Assembly: GCF_036346295.1 (NCBI RefSeq)
Contig: NZ_CP107822.1
Coordinates: 1-64,000, forward strand
Direction of reading: 5' to 3'
DNA length: 64,000 bases
From: Streptomyces sp. NBC_00536
Lineage (GTDB): Bacteria > Actinomycetota > Actinomycetes > Streptomycetales > Streptomycetaceae
The notes beneath the pieces are model-generated. The model saw only the letters and a program-made list of their open reading frames with translations, made no database searches and had not been told where the DNA came from. Position 1 is the stretch's first letter. Every line of letters starts with the position of its first letter. Below are positions 6,981 through 14,390 of the stretch, one piece after another. The translations under genes and the position numbers were made by a program.

Positions 6981-8224
6981 CCCGCCGGCGCCTTCCTCGC
7001 CGCCCCGGGCCCGACGACGGTGAGCTCCTGTTCGAGGGGGACATCACCGATTACTGGTCACCGGCCGTGGTCCGGCACTGGGTGTTGCACATCCCGGACA
7101 TGAAGCCGACCGACTTCCGCCTCTACATGGTGCTGCGCGCGATGCTGACGTCGAGCCCTCATGGCCTGCGCCGGATGTCGAACGACGAGCTGTGCTGGCT
7201 GCTGACCGAGGAGGGGGAGAAGCCGGTCGGTGAGTCGACGGTGCGTGCGGCGCTCAAGCGTCTGGAGAAGGCCAACCTCGTCACGAATCCGGACGGCGAG
7301 CGCATCGTGACCTCCACCGGCAAGGGCGGCATCCAGAGCATCTCGCGCCGCTACAAGGTCCACGACCTCCCCCCGGACGTACACGTCGGCTGGGCCAACA
7401 CCTGGCAGAAGCTCGACGCGTACAGGAGGGACTGGCGCGAGAACCCGATCGCTCCGCCGACCCACACGAAGACCCCCGAAGGCATCGTCCGCTCAAAAAT
7501 GAGCGGACGTACTGACCTGGACGAACAGCCCGGCCCCGAGGCCCCTGGAGACGAAACCGCAGGTCGTTTCGACCGCTCGATTTCGAGCAGCGCTCCGCAG
7601 AAATCGAGCAGTCGAGCGCAGAAATCGAGCGGCGGCAAGCCTCTGACCAGCGAAAACGGGGGTGGTATTCAGGCTCCTATTAGGTCTTCTCTCTCTCCTG
7701 TCACGGCAGCCTCACCGGCACCCGGTGACGTGGCTGAGGAGACGGTCGAGGAGAGAGAGACTTCGGCTGCGCCGACCAGGACCACCCCGGCGCCGAACGC
7801 CGGGAACAGCACGGAGCCGTCCACGGCCACCGCGGCTGCTGCTGTTGCTGCTGAGTTCGCGAACCTGTGGAAGGCCGAGCGCGGTACCCGCCCGAGCCGC
7901 CGTCAGCTCGACGGCATCGCCCTGGACGCAGCCGAAGCCATCGCGGCCGAGGACTCCCCGGAGTGGCTGACCCAGTCGGTGGTCCCGTTCATGGTCAGCC
8001 GCAACTACATGGACCTGGCTCGTGCCAAGACGCACCCGCAGTGCCCGACGCCGCGGGGCACGAAGGTGCCCGGCCAGCGGCCTGCCGTCCTGGACTGGTG
8101 CGGCGAGTGCAACGACGGAACCCCGCCCGAGCTCGTCGCCGAGCGGTTCCGCCGGCACGGCGGCCGCCTGGTGAAGTGCCCCGAGTGCCACCCCGGCGGT
8201 GTGCGGCAGCCCGCCGCAGTCTGA
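6977..8224 (+). CDS. Rep1-like replication initiation protein (wHTH + zinc-finger tail)
   Basis: 415 aa, GTG start. Residues about 20-140 form a winged-helix region (DFRLYMVLRAMLTSS...RMSNDELCWLL...STVRAALKRLEKANLV) as seen in plasmid replication and helicase-loader proteins of actinobacteria. The middle (160-270) is low-complexity Ser/Thr/Ala/Pro. The C-terminus has two CxxC pairs (DWCGECND, VKCPECHPGG), a likely zinc finger. A DnaB-like helicase gene follows at once. This two-gene order, with repeats inside the first gene, matches the rep1/rep2 organisation described for the Streptomyces linear plasmid pSLA2. Likely role: origin binding and helicase recruitment. Confidence 0.65.
   Translation: MTRRRLPRRPGPDDGELLFEGDITDYWSPAVVRHWVLHIPDMKPTDFRLYMVLRAMLTSSPHGLRRMSNDELCWLLTEEGEKPVGESTVRAALKRLEKANLVTNPDGERIVTSTGKGGIQSISRRYKVHDLPPDVHVGWANTWQKLDAYRRDWRENPIAPPTHTKTPEGIVRSKMSGRTDLDEQPGPEAPGDETAGRFDRSISSSAPQKSSSRAQKSSGGKPLTSENGGGIQAPIRSSLSPVTAASPAPGDVAEETVEERETSAAPTRTTPAPNAGNSTEPSTATAAAAVAAEFANLWKAERGTRPSRRQLDGIALDAAEAIAAEDSPEWLTQSVVPFMVSRNYMDLARAKTHPQCPTPRGTKVPGQRPAVLDWCGECNDGTPPELVAERFRRHGGRLVKCPECHPGGVRQPAAV
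7487..7508. repeat. Palindrome inside rep gene
   Basis: GTCCGCTCA (7487-7495), AAAA, then the exact complementary arm TGAGCGGAC (7500-7508). It lies 67 bases upstream of the 21-bp repeat array and has an AT-rich centre in otherwise GC-rich DNA. Possibly part of the replication origin. Confidence 0.55.
7575..7630. repeat. Iteron-like repeats with 21-bp period inside rep gene (candidate origin)
   Basis: Two exact copies of CGCAGAAATCGAGC start at 7596 and 7617. A diverged, palindromic version (GCTCGATTTCGAGC) starts at 7575, exactly 21 bases earlier. Twenty-one bases is two helical turns, so all three would present the same DNA face to a bound protein. They encode the Ser/Lys-rich linker of the Rep1-like protein. 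Iterons inside the initiator gene are known in Streptomyces linear plasmid origins. Confidence 0.65.
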
Positions 8225-8311
8225 CCCGCCCCTACAAACGTCACGACGGCCGTGCTCCCGCTAAGAAACCGGCCGCCGTGCTGATCCCAACCCACGAAGA
8301 GAAGAGACCTG

Positions 8312-9760
8312 ATGAACAGCATGACATCCGGGACACCGGCCAGCGAAGGCGACCTCTTCGAGGGCGATCCCGCGATGCTGCCTTCGCAGCACCGCGACGG
8401 CGATGCTCCCGACACCTTCCGGGCGGCGGCCTCCGACTTTGAGCGGATCCCGCCGCAGGACCAGGACGCCGAGCAGTCCGTCCTCGGCGGGGTGCAGCTG
8501 TCCAAGGACGCCATCACCGAGGTCGTGGAGATCCTCAAGGGCCACGAGTTCTACAAGCCCGCCCACGAGACGATCTACCGCGCCGTCGTCGACATGTACG
8601 GCAAGGGCGAGCCGGTCGACCCGATCACGCTGGGGGAGGAACTCACCCGCCGTGGCGAAATCGCGAAGATCGGCGGCGCGGCCTACCTGCACACCCTGGT
8701 CCAGTGCGTGCCGACGGCGGCGAACGCCCCGTACTACGCCGAGATCATCCGCGACAAGTGGAAGCTGCGGCAGGCGATCGAGGCCGGTACGAAGGTGACT
8801 GCGATGGGCTACGCCCAGGACGCGGACCCCGAAGAGGTGATCGAGGCCTCCGCGGCCCGGCTGCTGGCGCTCCAGGCCACCTTCGACACGGGCAAGGACC
8901 CCGCCGGGTGGGACGCGTCGATGGAGGAGCTGGTCGAGGGCTGGGAAGACGATCAGGCCGCAGGAGAGAACCCGGGCCTGCCCATGCCGTGGGAGGACCT
9001 CCAGTCCATGCTGTGCACCGTCCCGGGCCACCTGGTGATCCTTGCGGGCCGCCCCGGCATGGGTAAGTCCGTGGCCCTGCTCGACCTCATGCGCCACCTC
9101 GCCGTCGTTCACGACCGTCCGGCCGCGTTCGTCTCCCTGGAGATGGCCCGCCGTCAGATCATGAACCGGCTGATCGCCGCAGAGGCCGAAATCCCGCAGC
9201 ACGACATCCGCAAGCGGGCCCTGACTCCGGACCAGTGGAAGAAGTACGACAAGGTCCGCGGCCGGATCGCCGCTTCGCCGCTGCGGCTCATCGTGCCCCC
9301 CGGCGGCATCACCGTGCCGCAGATCCGCTCGGCCCTGCGCCGCTGGCAGATCGAAGACCGCCTGCCCCACGCGCTGGCGCTCGACTACCTCCAGATCATC
9401 AAGCCCGACAGCCAGCGCGGAGGGAATCGCACCAACGAGGTCGACGCCATCGCCCGCGGCCTCAAGGAGATCGGGCTGGAGTTCGACATCCCGGTCTTCG
9501 CCGCCGCCCAGCTCTCCCGCCAGACCACCGGGCGCGAGAGCAAGGTCCCGCAGCTGTCGGACCTCCGCGAGTCCGGCGAGATCGAGCAGGCCGCCGACGC
9601 GGTCATCCTGCTGCACCGCGAGGACTACTACGAGCCGGAGAGCGAGCGCGCCGGCGAGATCGACATGATCATCGCGAAGAACCGGGAGGGATCCACCGGC
9701 ATCGTGACTGCCGGATTCCGCGGCAGGTACAGCAAAATTGAGGCCATGGGCCAGGTCTGA
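8312..9760 (+). CDS. DnaB-like replicative helicase (Rep2-like)
   Basis: 482 aa. The N-terminal DnaB domain spans about residues 45-150 (PPQDQDAEQSVLGG...). The RecA-like motor follows with Walker A GRPGMGKS at 246-253, the FVSLEM segment, and Walker B-type LALDYLQII near 355-360. The end (AQLSRQTTGRES...QLSDLRESGEIEQAADAVILLHR) is the characteristic DnaB H4 region. Full family length. It is plasmid-borne and coupled to the initiator gene, so it is probably the element's own replicative helicase, loaded at the in-gene repeats. ATG at 8312 lies 10 bases after GAAGAGAAG. Confidence 0.92.
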   Translation: MNSMTSGTPASEGDLFEGDPAMLPSQHRDGDAPDTFRAAASDFERIPPQDQDAEQSVLGGVQLSKDAITEVVEILKGHEFYKPAHETIYRAVVDMYGKGEPVDPITLGEELTRRGEIAKIGGAAYLHTLVQCVPTAANAPYYAEIIRDKWKLRQAIEAGTKVTAMGYAQDADPEEVIEASAARLLALQATFDTGKDPAGWDASMEELVEGWEDDQAAGENPGLPMPWEDLQSMLCTVPGHLVILAGRPGMGKSVALLDLMRHLAVVHDRPAAFVSLEMARRQIMNRLIAAEAEIPQHDIRKRALTPDQWKKYDKVRGRIAASPLRLIVPPGGITVPQIRSALRRWQIEDRLPHALALDYLQIIKPDSQRGGNRTNEVDAIARGLKEIGLEFDIPVFAAAQLSRQTTGRESKVPQLSDLRESGEIEQAADAVILLHREDYYEPESERAGEIDMIIAKNREGSTGIVTAGFRGRYSKIEAMGQV

Positions 9761-9780
9761 TCGAGACGACGGAGATCACC

Positions 9781-10308
9781 ATGCTCACCACCGACAGCGT
9801 CACCACCCGGTTCATCGACGACGATCAGGCCCAGCGCATCACCGGCCACTGGAACGCGGTGTACCCGCGGATGCGGGAGATCCTGACCTCGGCGATCGAT
9901 GCCCAGCGCGCGGCGGAGCAGCCGTCGGGGGACCCGCGGCCCGCCCTCGTCCGCGAGCTCTGGCCGGCGACCGCCGACCTGGCCATGCTCGAAGGGGTCC
10001 GGCGCGACCTCGGTCAGCTCGACCGCGGGACCTTCAAGGACTGCGCGTGCAGCACCGGCGCTTTCAGCGTCGGCGAGGCCCGCGACCGTGTGCACCAGGT
10101 CCTGAACATCACGTCGACCGGCGACCCCGCCTTGGGCGCGATCTACCGGCTGGCCGGGGAGCTCGCCGACCTCCACCTGGCCTGGCAGGAGACCGCCCGG
10201 GCGGTCTCCCGGGCGCAGGCGGAAGCGGCTGTGCCCGGTCCGCGGCTCGACCGCGGGCCGGGGGACAGGGCAGACTCGGAGCAGACCGAGAGGGGCCTCA
10301 CGCGATGA
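9781..10308 (+). CDS. Hypothetical protein in replication operon, 175 aa
   Basis: ATG at 9781, 20 bases after the helicase stop with a GGAGA site. The protein is soluble and helical (QAQRITGHWNAVYPRMREIL, ATADLAMLEGVRRDLGQLD) with a Cys pair (KDCACSTGAF) and an acidic tail. No family recognised. Its stop overlaps the next ATG, placing it in the replication transcript, where it may modulate copy number or act in DNA processing. Confidence 0.6.
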   Translation: MLTTDSVTTRFIDDDQAQRITGHWNAVYPRMREILTSAIDAQRAAEQPSGDPRPALVRELWPATADLAMLEGVRRDLGQLDRGTFKDCACSTGAFSVGEARDRVHQVLNITSTGDPALGAIYRLAGELADLHLAWQETARAVSRAQAEAAVPGPRLDRGPGDRADSEQTERGLTR

Positions 10309-10598
10309 CCGCACAGCCGATCCACCCGCACGACCCGGAACCGCGGGTGCCCCGCAATGCGAACGGGATCGCCGAGGCGTTGACCGGCGTCCGGCGGGTC
10401 GAGTTCCTCCGCCAGTTCCTCGCCTCGGCCCCCGAGGGTGCCGAGGCGGTCCTGCGCCGGTGGTGGTGCGAGGCCATGCTCGACACCGACCCGTCCGGCG
10501 ACCGGATCACCGCGGCCGCGCTCGACGGCACGCTGGAGACCACCTCGGTCGCCGACCTGATCGCGCGCAGGCGGGAGGCGGGCCTCCCCCTTGAGTGA
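10305..10598 (+). CDS. Small helical protein, 97 aa (possible antitoxin-like partner)
   Basis: ATG at 10305 overlaps the preceding stop (ATGA). The helical core is ALTGVRRVEFLRQFLASAPEG... with a Trp pair (RRWWCEAMLD), and it ends TTSVADLIARRREAGLPLE. It is followed with an 8-base overlap by a gene whose product has a RelE/ParE-like strand pattern. A small helical protein directly upstream of such a product is the usual antitoxin position. That pairing is inference from order and size only. Confidence 0.55.
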   Translation: MTAQPIHPHDPEPRVPRNANGIAEALTGVRRVEFLRQFLASAPEGAEAVLRRWWCEAMLDTDPSGDRITAAALDGTLETTSVADLIARRREAGLPLE

Positions 10599-10887
10599 CC
10601 CGTACGACCAGGAGCCCGAAGGGTGGCCCTGCGTGGCCTCCCCCCGGGTCACCGACCTCCTCAGCGACCCGCTCCTGCCCGCCGAGGTGTTCTCCGCGAT
10701 CGTGGCCCTCACCGTCGCGATCAACGAGACGAGGGGCATGGTGCCCGGCAGCACCGCATCGGAGGCCTGGCCCCAGCAGCGGCGTATCCCGCTGGGCGCG
10801 GACGGATCCCTCGGTCTCGCCGAGTACGTCATCGCCGCGGACGCCGACCCCCCGCAGATCATCCTGACCCGCATCCAGCTGTACTGA
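10591..10887 (+). CDS. RelE/ParE-like small protein, 98 aa
   Basis: TTG start at 10591 inside the end of the previous gene. The C-terminal half alternates strands in the way RelE/ParE toxins do (QQRRIPLGADGSLGLAEYVI, then DADPPQIILTRIQLY), preceded by two helices. Length is typical for that fold. Catalytic residues cannot be assigned with confidence, so toxin activity is unproven. It is the last gene before a strong terminator and closes the replication operon. Confidence 0.5.
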   Translation: MSDPYDQEPEGWPCVASPRVTDLLSDPLLPAEVFSAIVALTVAINETRGMVPGSTASEAWPQQRRIPLGADGSLGLAEYVIAADADPPQIILTRIQLY

Positions 10888-10908
10888 ACTGACCGTTCCC
10901 GACTGCAA

Positions 10909-10940
10909 GGGCTCGGCGAGGACTCCTCCTCGCCGAGCCC
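10909..10940. terminator. Strong terminator of replication operon
   Basis: Perfect 14-bp arms GGGCTCGGCGAGGA and TCCTCGCCGAGCCC with loop CTCC, followed by TT. It begins 21 bases after the last gene of the rightward replication unit. Confidence 0.85.
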
Positions 10941-10968
10941 TTCGGTATGGCACCCTCAGCGGCCGAAA

Positions 10969-10992
10969 AACTCACCTCTTAAGAGGTGAGTT
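10969..10992. promoter_or_regulatory. 24-bp perfect palindrome (operator), copy 1
   Basis: Arm AACTCACCTCTT followed by its exact complement. The same 24 bases recur inside a longer 34-bp palindrome at 39577-39610, immediately upstream of the SprT-like gene. Here it follows the replication terminator and precedes the membrane protein gene at 11128. Two identical long palindromes 28.6 kb apart imply one DNA-binding protein acting at both. Confidence 0.8.
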
Positions 10993-11127
10993 ACTGGGTG
11001 GGGTGGCGCCGGTGCGATCCGTGAGATCCTGCGGGCGGCAACGTACGGGGCGAAGGGGGTGGGGCGCCGTGGCGCAGCTGGCAGGAGATGAGGGCCGGTC
11101 TCGTGGGCAGGGTGAAGGCGCCGTGCC

Positions 11128-11664
11128 GTGCCGTTCCTCGCCTCGGCCGCCGGGACGTCCCTCGCGGCCGTGGCCATCGTGGTGACCGCCCGCACCCGGT
11201 ACCTCTTCGACAGCCCGGTCCTCGCGCCGTTCATCTGGGTGGCGGCGGGCCTGTGCGGCTTCGCCGCCGGGTGGGCGCTCTTCCGGCGTCACCGGTCCTT
11301 CCGCTTCAACCCGCTCAGCCCGCGGTTGGCCGTGGTCACCGTGGCGGTCGCGTTCGCCGGGGTCTGGGGTGCGCAGGCACTCGCCGCGCAGGCCTTCCCG
11401 TCCGCCTGGGCCCGCTACCTCGATGAGCTCGGCGGCCCGGGGCGGTGTCTGGCCGGCACCCCGTACGGCGAGGGCACCGCGACGGTCGTCACCATGCCCA
11501 AGCGCGGCGAGGGCCGGATGGAGATTTGGCCGGGCGAGGCTCCCGGCAAGGTGCGCGGGTCCGGCGTCCTGCGGCTCGACAACGCCGTCAGCGGCGGCAT
11601 CCACCCGCTGAAGGCGGCCGACGAGGCCTCCGACGCCATCCTGCGGACGTACGGCTGCCGCTGA
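11128..11664 (+). CDS. Membrane protein, 178 aa
   Basis: GTG at 11128 is the only usable start after the in-frame stop at 11113. Three hydrophobic segments lie in the first 100 residues (SAAGTSLAAVAIVVTA, VLAPFIWVAAGLCGFAAGWA, LAVVTVAVAFAGVWGAQAL). An extracytoplasmic-looking C-terminal domain of about 75 residues contains one Cys near its start (GGPGRCLAGT) and one at the end (YGCR), possibly a disulphide. Downstream of the shared palindrome, so probably controlled by that operator. Family unknown. Confidence 0.6.
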   Translation: MPFLASAAGTSLAAVAIVVTARTRYLFDSPVLAPFIWVAAGLCGFAAGWALFRRHRSFRFNPLSPRLAVVTVAVAFAGVWGAQALAAQAFPSAWARYLDELGGPGRCLAGTPYGEGTATVVTMPKRGEGRMEIWPGEAPGKVRGSGVLRLDNAVSGGIHPLKAADEASDAILRTYGCR

Positions 11665-12044
11665 GCTGATCGGGGCCCCTGGCGCGCGCGCAGGTGCCTC
11701 GCTCCCGTGGGGCGCCCACCGTCACATGGCATGCGCGGCCACCTCCGGACGGCGACCGCGGGCGCGCTGGGCGTCCTAAAGACAGCAGCGGCGGGGGAGG
11801 GGTGCCCGGGTGGCTGTCCGGTTTGCCGGACTTACGGGCCGAGTTGGGCTAAGGCGCGTTCCCCCGCCGTCACGGATGCGGGCGCGTGAGGCGTACGGAC
11901 GCTGATGCCGTGGCTGGCGGGGAGCTGGCAGCTGCCGCGATGTGGCCGGGGCCGTCCATCTCGCTCCGCTCGTACGGGCATCGTCGTGGCTGCGCGTCCG
12001 GCCGCGGGCCGCGAAGTGGCGCCGAAACTCGCCGATAAATGTGC
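11665..12044. other. Intergenic stretch without a supported gene
   Basis: About 380 bases between the membrane protein and the conserved promoter/leader at 12045. The only reading frames in it are short and Arg-rich with poor codon bias. I see no strong hairpin or repeat apart from GTCCGGTTTGCCGGAC near 11815, a short inverted repeat. Confidence 0.4.
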
Positions 12045-12130
12045 TCTGACCTGCGTGTTCCGGCTTGACCCATACCCCAAAACTTGAGAGTATTAGACAT
12101 GTCGGAAGGGGGGCGGGAATCCCCCAACCG
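12045..12130 (+). promoter_or_regulatory. Conserved promoter-leader element, copy 1
   Basis: TTGACC (12065-12070), 17 bases, GAGTAT, five bases, then ATG at 12099. The block from the GACCTGCG upstream of the -35 through CCCCCAACCGGC is nearly identical to 17559-17647. The short distance from the -10 to ATG suggests a leaderless transcript beginning with the codons for MSEGGRESPNR. That frame stays open into the downstream gene. The ATG codons are followed by the GGGGGGCGGGAATCCCCC hairpin. Confidence 0.7.
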
Positions 12131-12185
12131 GCGCCGGGCCCCCCGGGGCCCACCACATCGAACACCTCAACCCGAAGGGGGCCCC

Positions 12186-12578
12186 ATGGGCGCCGACAGC
12201 GACATGGACCGCGTGGAGTACCGCGTGGACCTGATCAAGAAGCTCGCGACCTACTACGTCGTCGTCGACGACGAGGGCGTCTACAGCGGCAACGAGTGGC
12301 GCGAGGACTGGGAGGGGGAGCGGGACGTGCTTGAGGTCCAGCGCGCCTCGGACTGCGACATCGAGCGGGAGCTCCAGCGCCGCGACTTCACGTGGTCGGT
12401 CCTGGACTCGCAGTCCCCCCTCAAGCTCCTGACGATCGAGGCGATCAGCCACGGTCGGGCCGTTTTCCTCGCCATGCGGGAGTACCGCGAGAAGAAGGCC
12501 TTCGCGGACCTCGCCGAGGTGTTCTTCGCCGACGAGCTCGCCTTCGACGCGACGCTCTTCGGCGACACCACCAACTGA
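12186..12578 (+). CDS. Hypothetical acidic protein, 130 aa, first gene of leader-hairpin block
   Basis: ATG at 12186 with AAGGGGG immediately upstream. An in-frame ATG at 12099 within the conserved leader would add 29 residues starting MSEGGRESPNR. The protein is acidic (VEYRVDLIKKLATYYVVVDD, EWREDWEGERDVLE) and has alternating strands and helices; no membrane segment. It opens a series of seven rightward genes, each with its own upstream hairpin. Function unknown. Confidence 0.6.
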   Translation: MGADSDMDRVEYRVDLIKKLATYYVVVDDEGVYSGNEWREDWEGERDVLEVQRASDCDIERELQRRDFTWSVLDSQSPLKLLTIEAISHGRAVFLAMREYREKKAFADLAEVFFADELAFDATLFGDTTN

Positions 12579-12585
12579 CCGGTCC

Positions 12586-12621
12586 CGGTGCGGGCGGGGG
12601 CGGGAATCCCCGCCCGCACCG
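12586..12621 (+). promoter_or_regulatory. Leader hairpin with GCGGGAAT loop (A)
   Basis: Arms CGGTGCGGGCGGGG (12586-12599) and its perfect complement (12608-12621) enclose GCGGGAAT. After it come CACACCGAACCACCTCAAC and an AGGAG ribosome site. Same plan as the leaders at 14318, 15402 and 16355, but with different arm sequence. Confidence 0.75.
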
Positions 12622-12663
12622 ACGGCCAGCACACCGAACCACCTCAACAACCAGGAGAACCTC

Positions 12664-13224
12664 ATGACCAGCACCACCCTGGCGTACCGCCTCGGCGCCC
12701 CCGACGTTGAGTGCCACTACCCCGTGATCATCGGCGAGAGCCAGGTGATCGGCGCGATCTTCCGCTGGCACCGCGACTGGCTCGCCCAGGACTCCACCGG
12801 CGAGCACAACCTCGGCCGCCCCCCGAAGGGCACCCCGGGCGCCGAGATGGCCGCCGCCTACCTCGCCGGGGAGTACGCCGCCGGTCGCATCACGGCCACC
12901 CCGCTCGCCGAGATGCCGGTCAAGCAGCCCCCCGCCGCGGACGAAGTGCCCCTGCTTCACCCGCGTCTGCCCGACACGGATCGCAACAGGGAGGGCGCGG
13001 AGAAGGCGCTCGCCGGACTCGCCATGCACCTGTGGACGCCGCTGGCCGGGTTCCCGGGCAGCGACAACCCCTGGTACCTCCGGTGCGACCTGTGCCAGTG
13101 GGCCGGACCGCGCTACTGGAGCCACCTGCGCGGCCGCAACGGACAGCCGCCGTCCGCCCACCGGCACGACGGGTGCATCGGTGAGGACAAGGTCCGCGAG
13201 CTGATCACCGCCTACCAGAAGTAG
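12664..13224 (+). CDS. Hypothetical protein with Cys/His cluster, 186 aa
   Basis: ATG at 12664 behind CCAGGAGAACCTC. The N-terminal part (YRLGAPDVECHYPVIIGESQ...) is followed by a central Pro/Ala linker. The C-terminal segment CDLCQWAG...H...AHRHDGC could bind a zinc ion (Cys-x2-Cys plus His/Cys). Plasmid proteins carrying such a terminal finger often contact nucleic acid, but nothing more specific is visible. Lies between leader hairpins A and B. Confidence 0.6.
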   Translation: MTSTTLAYRLGAPDVECHYPVIIGESQVIGAIFRWHRDWLAQDSTGEHNLGRPPKGTPGAEMAAAYLAGEYAAGRITATPLAEMPVKQPPAADEVPLLHPRLPDTDRNREGAEKALAGLAMHLWTPLAGFPGSDNPWYLRCDLCQWAGPRYWSHLRGRNGQPPSAHRHDGCIGEDKVRELITAYQK

Positions 13225-13245
13225 GCCCGGACCAGCAGCAGGACC

Positions 13246-13273
13246 GCCGGGCCCGGCATCCGCCGGGCCCGGC
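13246..13273 (+). promoter_or_regulatory. Leader hairpin (B), variant loop
   Basis: Arms GCCGGGCCCGGC (13246-13257 and 13262-13273), loop ATCC. Each arm is itself palindromic. It occupies the same position (30 bases before an AAGGAG start) as the GCGGGAAT hairpins but lacks that loop. Confidence 0.6.
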
Positions 13274-13302
13274 CCCCCCTCACCGACCCGAAGGAGCCCC
13301 AC

Positions 13303-14250
13303 ATGATCACCGCACGCCTCAACCGCATCGTCGCCGCCGGCACCGACCACGGCTTCGTCACCATCAAGCTCGCCGACTGCCTCACGCTCAACGTCAAGAC
13401 CGAGCCCGACACCGCCATCGTGGAAGAGGTCTACCTCGCGCCCGGGATCACCGCCCCCGACATCGAGGCGTGGGAGAACGAGGACGACCTCGAACTGTTC
13501 CTGAACAACGAGACCTGCGGCGGCACCATCTACCTGGACGTGCCCGTCGAAGCCGTCCGCGACCTCATCCAAGACCATGGTGGCGAACACGACGATCAGG
13601 ACAACGGACTCCCGGACGCCCGTTTCCAGATCAACGCCCGAGGCGACGACGGCCAGTGGGCGGTCACCGTCGAGGGCGAGCAGGCCGGAAGGATTTTCCT
13701 GGCGGGCGAAACCTGGTACGCCCAGGCCAACGGCGCGAACACGCCCATCGAATGTGACGGAGCCGAGGCCGCGGCCATGTACCTGGTCGAGCTGGCCGAC
13801 GTGGCCGCCGGTCGGGTGACGACCGCCGAGCAGGACTTGCGCGCGGAGCTCGCCGACCACGGCATCACCCCGCACCGCGACGAGGACACCCTCATCGGCG
13901 GGCACCGCAACAGCTGGCTGATCATCGGCCCCCACGACGGCGAGTTCCCCAACATGGAGGAGCAGCCCTACATCCTGGCGCACCTGCACAACCCCGCTGA
14001 CTCGGACGAGGTGACCGTCGACCGGCCAATCCGGCCCGCCGACGAGTGGATGACCGTCGTCGGCCCCGGCAACCCGTCCGAGTGGCGCGAAGTCATGGGG
14101 ACCTGCTTCCCGGCTACGGCCACCGCAAGCCTGGCCGCCTACATCGCCGACTGGCGCCGCGACCCCCGGGCGATCTCGGAGAAGGCCCTGACCGAGGCCC
14201 GTACCGGTTCGGCGGAGATCCTCAACGCCCCGGAAACCCCCTCTGCCTGA
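13303..14250 (+). CDS. Hypothetical protein, 315 aa, paralogue of next gene
   Basis: ATG at 13303 with AAGGAG. It opens MITARLNRIVAAGTDHGFVT and shares with the 14391 product the segments VEEVYLAPGITAP, GTIYLDVPVEAVRDLI, DHGGEH, DEWMTVVGPG and YIADWRRDP, so the two are tandem duplicates. Acidic overall, rich in beta-like segments, no membrane helices. The pair's function is unknown. Their position beside DNA-modification-type enzymes, and the acidic charge, leave a DNA-mimic role as a speculative option. Confidence 0.65.
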   Translation: MITARLNRIVAAGTDHGFVTIKLADCLTLNVKTEPDTAIVEEVYLAPGITAPDIEAWENEDDLELFLNNETCGGTIYLDVPVEAVRDLIQDHGGEHDDQDNGLPDARFQINARGDDGQWAVTVEGEQAGRIFLAGETWYAQANGANTPIECDGAEAAAMYLVELADVAAGRVTTAEQDLRAELADHGITPHRDEDTLIGGHRNSWLIIGPHDGEFPNMEEQPYILAHLHNPADSDEVTVDRPIRPADEWMTVVGPGNPSEWREVMGTCFPATATASLAAYIADWRRDPRAISEKALTEARTGSAEILNAPETPSA

Positions 14251-14317
14251 CCCTGAGCCAGCCCGGGCGGCCACTCACCGCCCGGGCCCGCGCCGACCAT
14301 GGCGCGCACCCTCAACC

Positions 14318-14356
14318 GGCCCGGTCGGCAGGGCGGGAATCCCCGCCGACCGGGCC
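14318..14356 (+). promoter_or_regulatory. Leader hairpin with GCGGGAAT segment (C)
   Basis: Outer arms GGCCCGGTCGGC (14318-14329) and exact complement (14345-14356). The interior reads AGGGCGGGAATCCCC, so GCGGG/CCCGC can also pair. Followed by CACACCGAAACACCTCAAT, AGGAG and the start at 14391. Confidence 0.75.
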
Positions 14357-14390
14357 CCACACCGAAACACCTCAATCCCAGGAGCCCCAC

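Noticed and set aside
8261..9616. 451-codon leftward frame
   Set aside because: Antisense to the DnaB-like helicase, which has clear Walker motifs; no motifs on this strand.
11003..11185. 60-codon GTG frame after the 24-bp palindrome
   Set aside because: Gly/Arg-rich, no ribosome site, overlaps the membrane protein start; kept out of the annotation.
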